A stretch of 64,000 nt of DNA, taken from contig CAJNOP010000546.1 in assembly GCA_905250075.1 (NCBI GenBank), positions 31,896-95,895 of the forward strand, written 5' to 3'. How positions within the stretch are numbered: position 1 is the first letter of the stretch; each line of letters starts with the position of its first letter. The DNA comes from Rotaria sp. Silwood1. Taxonomy: Eukaryota > Rotifera > Eurotatoria > Philodinida > Philodinidae. The notes under the pieces are model-generated. The model was not told the origin of the DNA and ran no database searches. It saw only the letters and a list, made by a program, of their open reading frames with translations. Positions 56,899 through 64,000 of the stretch are shown in pieces. Position numbers and translations under genes: made by a program.

Positions 56899-59800
56899 AT
56901 GGGTATTAAACGTAAAATCGAAGAAAATGTTAATGAATCAGAGAAAAAAAATAAATTAGATCAAACATTTTCAATTGAAACATTTATTAAAAACTTAAAA
57001 GATCCCGAAACTAGTTTTTTAGGTAAATATAAATTTTGAAAATTATTAATTTAGAAAAAAACAAAAAAATCGATTTTGTTATTTTCTAAGCTTTAAGTGA
57101 ATTTAATGAATATATACGTCATCTAACATCACAAGAAGAAATTGATCAATTAATAGAAAATCTTCTTCAAAATTTAAAATCAAATTTAAATGATATACTT
57201 GCACTTATTATTGAAGAAAAACGTAAATCAAGTGAGGTAAAAAAAAAAGATTTTAGTTCATTCTACTTTTTTTTAGACTTATTCTAATTTTCTATATAAA
57301 TTTAGAATATAACACTTTATCGTTTTCTTACAACATTATTGGAATATTTTTCAAAAACAAATAATTTAATATTATCAGAAATTGTTATAAAAAAATTTAT
57401 TTCAATAACAAATTCAATTCATACAATTTATTTCATGTTATCTAATCATAGTACAGCAAGTATGTTTTGTTCAACTTTTTTTAGCATCTGTTCTTCTATG
57501 TAATCAAAATATATTTTTAGGTCATTTAAAAATAACATTACGATTTTTATTATCTATGATTCAACAAAATGAATTTAGTGCTCGATTAATTTTTTCATTA
57601 ATTGATTTTAAAAGATCATGTTGGAAACCATTATTTAAACGACGTGATATTCGAGTATATTAAAATTAATTTTAATTTAGAAGACTTTTTTTTTGACAAG
57701 ATTATATTTAGGATATAGAAGATGTTCGTTATTTGACGATAAAATTTTTTTTATCTCCATTAGTTTATCAACATATTGATACAATTAAAAATTTAATTAA
57801 AGAACAAAGTATTCTTAAATATGTTATGAATATTATCTTTGTTTTTTTGTAACTCTATTTGTATAGATATTTTTCATGAAATTTTTAATGGACTTGTTAA
57901 TGATTCTCGTCATACAGTTGAATTTATACTTAATGAAATACGTACAAATGTAAAACAAAACAAAAAAAAAATTTTTTTGAAAAATTTTTAATTTGAAATA
58001 AATTAAATTTAGATAATTATGGTTACAGGAATAACAAAAACTGATAAAATTCATTTATTTGATGATCGTAATTTAAAATCACTTATTCGATTATATAATT
58101 GGACTGGTCAACAAAAACAAAAAGATATAATTAAAATAAAAAAAAAAAATAAATTTAATGAATCATTAGATTTTGAAGAAGTAATTGAAATTTTATAGTT
58201 TTGTTTTTAAAAACAAATTTTATTTAGATGGAAGTTGAAGATAATAGTGATCGTGATGAAGTTCGTCGATTAATTCATACATTTATGATGATTATATTAA
58301 ATTCAAAAAATTATGGAATTAATTTTTTTGATGCAACTTTTGGAACATCAACAAAGTAATATTTTATTTGTATATATAACGTTACTAACAATGAAGATTA
58401 GAGTTATTGAGATTGAAATTAAACATTTTTCTCGTATTATCGAGATCCCTTTTGTAAACCTAGTATCAGCTGAAAATAGCGAGGATCAGTTTGGATCAGA
58501 GATGGACAAAGTCGCACCGCGCCTCCCCGCGCCGTTGCTCACGCCTACGCTACACTAGTCTGAGCTTCGATGAGCGCATGTCTAGAGCATCCCGGTATTC
58601 GGTGGAGTTTGAGAAACTGATTGGTAGAGCAAAGAGAAAGAGAGATGTGCGTAGCGCTTAGGCGCGGGGAGGCGCAGTGCGATTTTGTCCATCTCTGGTT
58701 TGGATAGTTCACTCGTTAGTTAAAGATCGAATAACGCATATTTGATCTGACAATTTACCCACCAATAAATCTCACCGTTATTGGGCTATTTCGCAAATTT
58801 CATTTGAAAAACAAGTAGAGGTGTAAGTCGAACAGCGACGGGTGGCAAAAATTTTCAATTGTTGAGAATTTTCGGCGGCTACCAATTCTATTTCGTAGGT
58901 TCTTTAGTGGCAGCGGCTATAATCGCTTCAATTTTTGTTTTGACAGTGCCGGTTGCTAAGTCTAAAACTGTGGTTAGAAATTTGACTGATAAAAAATAAC
59001 AAAAAATGTTCGATCGCATATGTATGGATGTCAGTGGCGGCGGTGGCTCAGCCGTACCGCTTACACCTCTAAAGACAAGACGTTGAATGGACGAGAAACA
59101 TTAGTGTATTGATCTTGTTCTATACCCACACCCGATGGGTTATATGACAAGATGAATTTTCGTTCTGAACAAAATTGAACCTCGATATTTTGGCAATAGG
59201 ATCAATTTTAGTTGTCCAAAAAAAAACCTCACTATATTTCTTCTATTGAGTTTAAGTAAAAACTAATTTTTTGTTTAGAAATTCAAATCCAATAATTTTT
59301 AAAGTTATAACAAGTCTTTCAAATCATTTTCTTACTGATGAATATGCTGCAAATTTAATTGTTACTTGTTTAACAACATGTCCTGATCTTCTTCAATCGT
59401 ATGAGAAAGTTTTTTTTTTTGTTTTTTTAAATAGAAATAAAAATGTTTCCTTTTGTAGATTTTTTAAATTAATATCACATGAATATATTAGTATACGTTC
59501 AAAAAATCTCTCAGGTACATTAGAATTTCTTTGTGAAATAATTCAACAACAAAAATCACTCAATACTTGGCATAATATATTTCAAACAATAACTGATTCA
59601 AATAAATTAACTGATATATTAATTCATTTAACATTACCAATTGATATTATGAATAAATTTGAACAAGTGATTTTAAAAAATCCTGATATAACAATTCAAT
59701 TAGTTTCAATGAAATTTCTTTCGATGATATTAGAAAAAGTTAAAGAAGCTTTCAATATGATTATGAATTTTTCATTAACTTGTGAAAAAAATAATATTAT

Positions 59801-62800
59801 TGAAGCTTATCAACAAGCTATTTTGAGAGTAAGTTTTATTTCATAAATATTTCGTCTAGAATACTAGAATTGAAATTTTACTTTATGAACGAACAAAATC
59901 TAGTAGAAATCTTGGATGAGCCTTTAGACTTGCAGAAAAAAAGTTATCAAAATTTCTTGTTTTTTATAAAGAATAGCTCATCTTTCGGCTGCTTCGCAGG
60001 ATAAGATTATAAATGAAGACAGTTTCGTGAAGTCTCCCCTAAAAAAAGTCACTTTTCGTCAAAATCAACAAAATTAAGATAAACGCAGAGAAAGATAGCC
60101 CGTCACCGGATCTCTCATAAACGACAAAAACTTTTACTCGATACGTTCTTTTTTCCAAAAATTTTTAAGGTTTCTTTCATCCTCTATTCGAAAAACAAGC
60201 TGTTTTTGAAAAAAAATACCAAAAATCTTTTTCGTTTTTTCTCATCTTATAGGTTCTCGAAGGAGCTTCATTGTAGCCAATAGTTTTTTTTTTATTAAGC
60301 TTTGCTTTTATTATATCTACAAACCTTTATATAATTAGAGCGTCATTTTTGGAGAGGTTTTTTGAGTCATTGAACTTGCGATCCTTTTTCTTCCCTTAAA
60401 AAGTCAGAGTTTTGAAAAAAAAGGGTTCTCATAAGCACTGCATTCTGACATGCTCTTTCAAACAAAAAAAAATATTAAATGTATAGACTGAAGACCATAG
60501 AGAAATTTTGAAGTCGAAATTAGCTATTTTTTGACCCTTGTTTGGTCGGTACCTCCGTCAAACGTCATAGTACAGACCTGAAAATTTCATGCTATTCGAA
60601 CGTTCCTAGCCTCGGATCGAATGTTGAGGGGAGAGGGACCTTAATTCGATATCTCTTGAGTTTCCCATAGACATTGAATAAGCATCCATCTACTCATGAG
60701 AATCACTCTGTATCATAACGTAGTCAACATATTATTGCACTGGTGATATGCGGCTAACAGCGATCAGTGACTTGTTCAGAATCATTCCATATCTAATAGC
60801 TCTGTGGTTAAAATCGAGTATTAGAAATGTTTATGATGGCAGCAGCAGCTTGTTTACGAAGGACGAATTTTCAGCTTTCCGAAAATGTAATACTGTAACC
60901 AGAGGATGCTCGGACATCCATCTTGCAGAAAAAAATGTCTGTAGGGAAGTGCAGATCTCTGGCGAGTACATCGGTAATGCATGTCAAATAACTAAACCAC
61001 ACATTCATAGGAAAAATAAGACGTTGAGAAGTTTTGTACGATTAACAATGTCTTGTAATATAATTTAAAATCAATCTTGTTTTTATTTATTTTTTCTAGT
61101 ATATTCCAAAACCTGATCATTTTTGTGATTCATTAAATTTTTTAAAAACTATTAAATCAACATCTGATTATAATCAATCTATAAGTCAATATATAAATTT
61201 ATTAAAATTATATTCATCATCATGTTTTATGTCAATGTCAGCAATGAATATAAATCTTGATATACTTTTATCAAATTCAATATTAAATTTATTATCATTT
61301 TTTAAAGATCTTTCTTTAGAAAATGATATTATTGAAAATTATTTTCAATGTATTAAAAATATTTTTAATTATCGTGAATCAATTGATGATGTTACTTGGG
61401 CAAGACATGTATGAAAAAATAAAAATTCAATTCAAAAAAAGAAACTTAGTTTTTTTTTTTTTCTTTTGTTCTAGAATAAAGAACTTGAATGTACACCAAT
61501 ACGAATGTTATTTAAATTAGGAAAACAATTAAAAAATTTCAATAAAACTGCAGAAGATTTAGCATCGGTAACAAAAAAAAGAATCATATTGTTTTAAATT
61601 TTGAAAATATTTTATAAATGTTTATTTTAAGATTATTAGTAAATTTTCTTCAATAATTAATAATTATGAACAAGAAATAATTATATGGATTTATACATGG
61701 TTAAAATTAGGAATTAATGAAAAAATTGAACAATTTTTATCGAATATAATTGAAAAAATTATTTTAAATCCATATCCACTTGTTGAAAAAACAATTAAAG
61801 ACAGCGGGTAAAATTTATTTAATAAAAATATTTATTTTTATTTTTATTTTGTTTATCTTAAGGTATAGTTTAATGATTTATTCGGCTCTTGATACAATTC
61901 AACATGCTAAAGAAGGTTAAATATAATAAATTATTTATTTAAAATTTATCATAAAGAATGTTTAGATATTTCAAATGAAATTGATGAATATCTATGTCAT
62001 GTTATATTTCAAATATATATTCAACAAATAAATCCACCATCGGATAAAGTTCATCAACATTTACGAAAGATTTATTTAAAAAATAAAAAAGATATAAAAA
62101 TTAATCAATTACTTAATATCATTTCATCACCGAATAAACAAAATCAAGTAAGTCAATAATATGAATGTCGTATTAGTATTAGATGGCAGATTATTAATAT
62201 TTAAATGACATCGCTTAAGTCAATAATTAAATATTTATTTCGATAATTGTATTTTGATTTTTGTTTATTTTAGATTTTAATGGATGAAATAAATTATATT
62301 GAAAAATTAATTCTTGCCAATATTGATTTGGAACAAGGTCCAGATAATATGCAAATTAATTTAGCAATGAAATTAAATATATACAAAATATTTGTATTAC
62401 ATGTAAGAAAAAAAGAAATTCAGTTATTTTTATTTAAGTTTACATTAATTAAACACTACAATTTTTTTTTTCTCTGATCATTCAGACAAGTAGTCGAAGA
62501 TTGATTCTATTGTAGTCGTCTAAGGAATAATACACTTGTATACTTGATTAAGTCAGATTGCAAGTTAAGCTTTGTTTATTAAATATTAAATAGAAAATTC
62601 TAAATATATTTTTGCATTATATTCGAATAGTTTCTTGTTTTGTAGAGAATCCCACAAAAACGATTTTTATACTATGCCGTACATTTGAAAGAATATTGAG
62701 TGTTGCAATGTTTTAAAGAATTTTGTAGAACACCATCTGAAGAAATTATGGAGGCATAAGAGTAGAAACTTGCCGTGTCCAGGACGCTGTTGAGATAATT

Positions 62801-64000
62801 CGCCGAATGAGATGTTAGTCTTAAACTATCCTGAAGGAGCATGGAAAATATACACAAAAGATCTTCATTCACATCGATACCTGAAGTCTTATTACATTTC
62901 TGAAAAGGATAGTGAAGACATATCCGCTAAAACAGATAGAATAAAGCAATCTTCACGTAATGAGTAATAGCAATAGAGCACGTCTTTGATAGTCGTTCGG
63001 AACATGCGAGATACGTATCGCTTATTTAGATTCAACAACTAGCACACCCTACACATTCCTCAGAACATCTTGACAATGATTGTATAAGAATATGCTCAAA
63101 ATTGACTTTCACTTTTAGAGTAGCAACTGTCGGATCAGACCCAGCAGGCTCTAAACAGCAGTTACATCGTGTTTCATAGTTTAATCTCGCACATATTGTA
63201 CTAAAATTTTTTTTGTATAATTTGAATAAATTTTAGGAAAATGATAATTCAAGATTAATAACTGAAATGATTCAATGTTTAAATATTGTTCTTCTTCTAC
63301 ATGATTCTCATCGTTCATTTGAAGTTCTTTTTGATAAAACAATTGAACATATTGAATCATATTCATCATCAATAGAAAATACTCAAATAATTTCATTAGT
63401 TTGTCAACTTATCAATGGACTTGATATATCTCATCAAACATCAAAATCACTTCAACATTCGAAAATTTTATTAAAATGTCTTGAATATGAACCAAATAAT
63501 TATCGTTTGATTTATTTTACATCGAATTATTTATCATTAGAATATCGTTTAGATTTTCTTAATATTATTTGTCAAACATTTACAAATAATATTGATATAT
63601 TAAAAATTATTATTAATGAAATTAATATGAATAAAGAAATAAATAATGAACAATATTTAGATACAATTATTGATGGTTTAAAAGAATTAAATGATAATAT
63701 TGAACAAGGTATTGAATGTATTATGGAATTAATTGATCGAATGAAAAAAATATCAAATAAAAATTGGAAAAATATTTTACGATTAAAACAAAAAATTCTT
63801 TTTAAATTAGCAAATAAAGATTATTCTCAATTAGAAACTCGAATTATTGTTGGAAAATTAATTGTTCAGTAAGAAAAATTCTTTTTTTTTAATAGAAAAA
63901 GAAAATCAAAGGATTCTTTTTTTTTCTAATAGAACAATAACTGCTCTTCGATCAAATGATCGTATTAATGCAATTAATCGTTTATTAAATAAATCAGATC
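56899..64000 (+). CDS. URB1: URB1/NPA1 nucleolar pre-ribosomal-associated protein (5' part, continues past window)
   Basis: Eighteen exons traced, all frame-consistent: 56899-57022, 57091-57236, 57306-57459, 57521-57654, 57712-57808, 57867-57949, 58013-58180, 58228-58355, 59279-59398, 59459-59828, 61100-61408, 61475-61567, 61632-61807, 61863-61915, 61966-62147, 62274-62402, 63237-63868 and 63933 to the window edge. The product is a long helical-repeat protein. Diagnostic segments match URB1: GITKTDKIHLFDDRNLKSL with LYNWTGQ; VRRLIHTFMMIILNSKNYGI; NFFDATFGTS; and LTDEYAANLIVTCLTTCPDL. Family role: scaffold of early 60S pre-ribosomes in the nucleolus. Introns 58356-59278, 59829-61099 and 62403-63236 are enlarged, the first by a hAT-type MITE. 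ATG follows an AG acceptor directly, so a 5' UTR intron or trans-spliced leader is likely. The 3' part is outside. Confidence 0.85.
58497..58697. mobile_element. hAT-type MITE in URB1 intron
   Basis: 201 bp with ends CAGAGATGGACAAAGTCGCA and, inverted, CAGAGATGGACAAAATCGCA. It is flanked by a perfect 8-bp target duplication GTTTGGAT (58489-58496 and 58698-58705). The arms continue into GCGCCTCCCCGCGCC on both sides. No coding sequence. Its CAGAGATG ends match those of the element at 17375 while the interior differs. Confidence 0.9.
59829..61099. other. large URB1 intron
   Basis: 1.27-kb intron between frame-matched exons, with donor GTAAGT and acceptor TTTTTCTAG. It is less A/T-skewed than neighbouring small introns, which suggests an old insertion, but I could not find terminal repeats or a coding relic. 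The open frame at 60748-61068 shows no family motif. Confidence 0.45.
63050..63155. repeat. dispersed repeat remnant shared with 5545-5632
   Basis: In the intron 62403-63236, CTACACATT and, further on, CTTTTAGAGTAGCAACTGTC with CAGGCTCTA recur in the same order as at 5545-5632 between NAP1 and the next gene. The copies differ by small indels. It is probably a fragment of an old interspersed element. Confidence 0.4.

Noticed and set aside
59271-59846. Single 191-residue frame through URB1 at 59.3-59.8 kb
   Set aside because: The middle is a poly-T intron (59399-59458) that happens to be open. Splicing TC to A keeps the frame and removes the Phe/Val/Asn-rich segment that does not fit the family.
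60748-61068. 106-residue frame inside the large URB1 intron
   Set aside because: It lies between phase-matched URB1 exons, has mixed composition without A/T-ending codon bias, and shows no recognisable domain.
1-64000. tRNA genes and CRISPR arrays
   Set aside because: I looked for the B-box GGTTCGAATCC pattern and for regularly spaced repeats. The only near match (GGTTCGATC at about 40807) is part of the mariner-type terminal repeat, and the regular repeats are coding TPR units.

Overview
The window is AT-rich animal DNA. Its genes are split by many tiny introns (about 45-70 bp, GT...AG), with a few introns swollen to 0.5-1.8 kb by transposon-like insertions. Gene content (NAP1, URB1, HAPSTR1, SMYD4-like, beta-1,3-galactosyltransferase, FGF-like, F-box) is metazoan. 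WWE-ART and ART-TPR proteins, decayed pentapeptide and LRR genes, and scattered GTGTGGGTG motifs (the bdelloid telomere repeat, as I recall it, is TGTGGG) fit a bdelloid rotifer best. This is inference; no search was run. Exon joins were built by hand from splice sites and checked for reading frame.

Layout. 0-13 kb is a conserved gene block: HAPSTR1 (-) head-to-head with NAP1 (+), an unrecognised one-exon gene (-) head-to-head with a SMYD4-like TPR-SET gene (+), then a small four-exon coiled-coil gene (-). 16-28 kb holds an F-box gene, a secreted FGF-like gene, and a fusion of a reductase-like domain to an NDP-glucose 4,6-dehydratase. 29-46 kb is an accessory-looking stretch: an ART-TPR gene broken by a 10-N assembly gap, a decayed LRR gene, a decayed MAM-domain gene, a palindromic mariner-like element and a WWE-ART gene. 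47-52 kb returns to intact genes: a beta-1,3-galactosyltransferase (-) head-to-head with an IAP-type RING gene (+), then a Gln-rich disordered protein. 54-56 kb is a decayed pentapeptide-repeat gene. 56.9-64 kb is the 5' part of URB1, which runs off the window.

Four non-autonomous hAT-type elements were delimited by 8-bp target duplications (three perfect, one with a single mismatch), and one mariner-type foldback by TA. Three of these lie inside introns of intact genes and are absorbed by splicing. At least seven short hairpins with telomere-like GGTGTGGGTG arms are dispersed in non-coding DNA.

Functional themes: ribosome and chromatin biology (URB1, NAP1, SET), stress and ubiquitin (HAPSTR1, RING, F-box), glycan and sugar metabolism (galactosyltransferase, dehydratase fusion), and ADP-ribosylation (two ART proteins). 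Neighbouring genes do not look like an operon or one pathway, apart from the head-to-head pairs that may share promoters.
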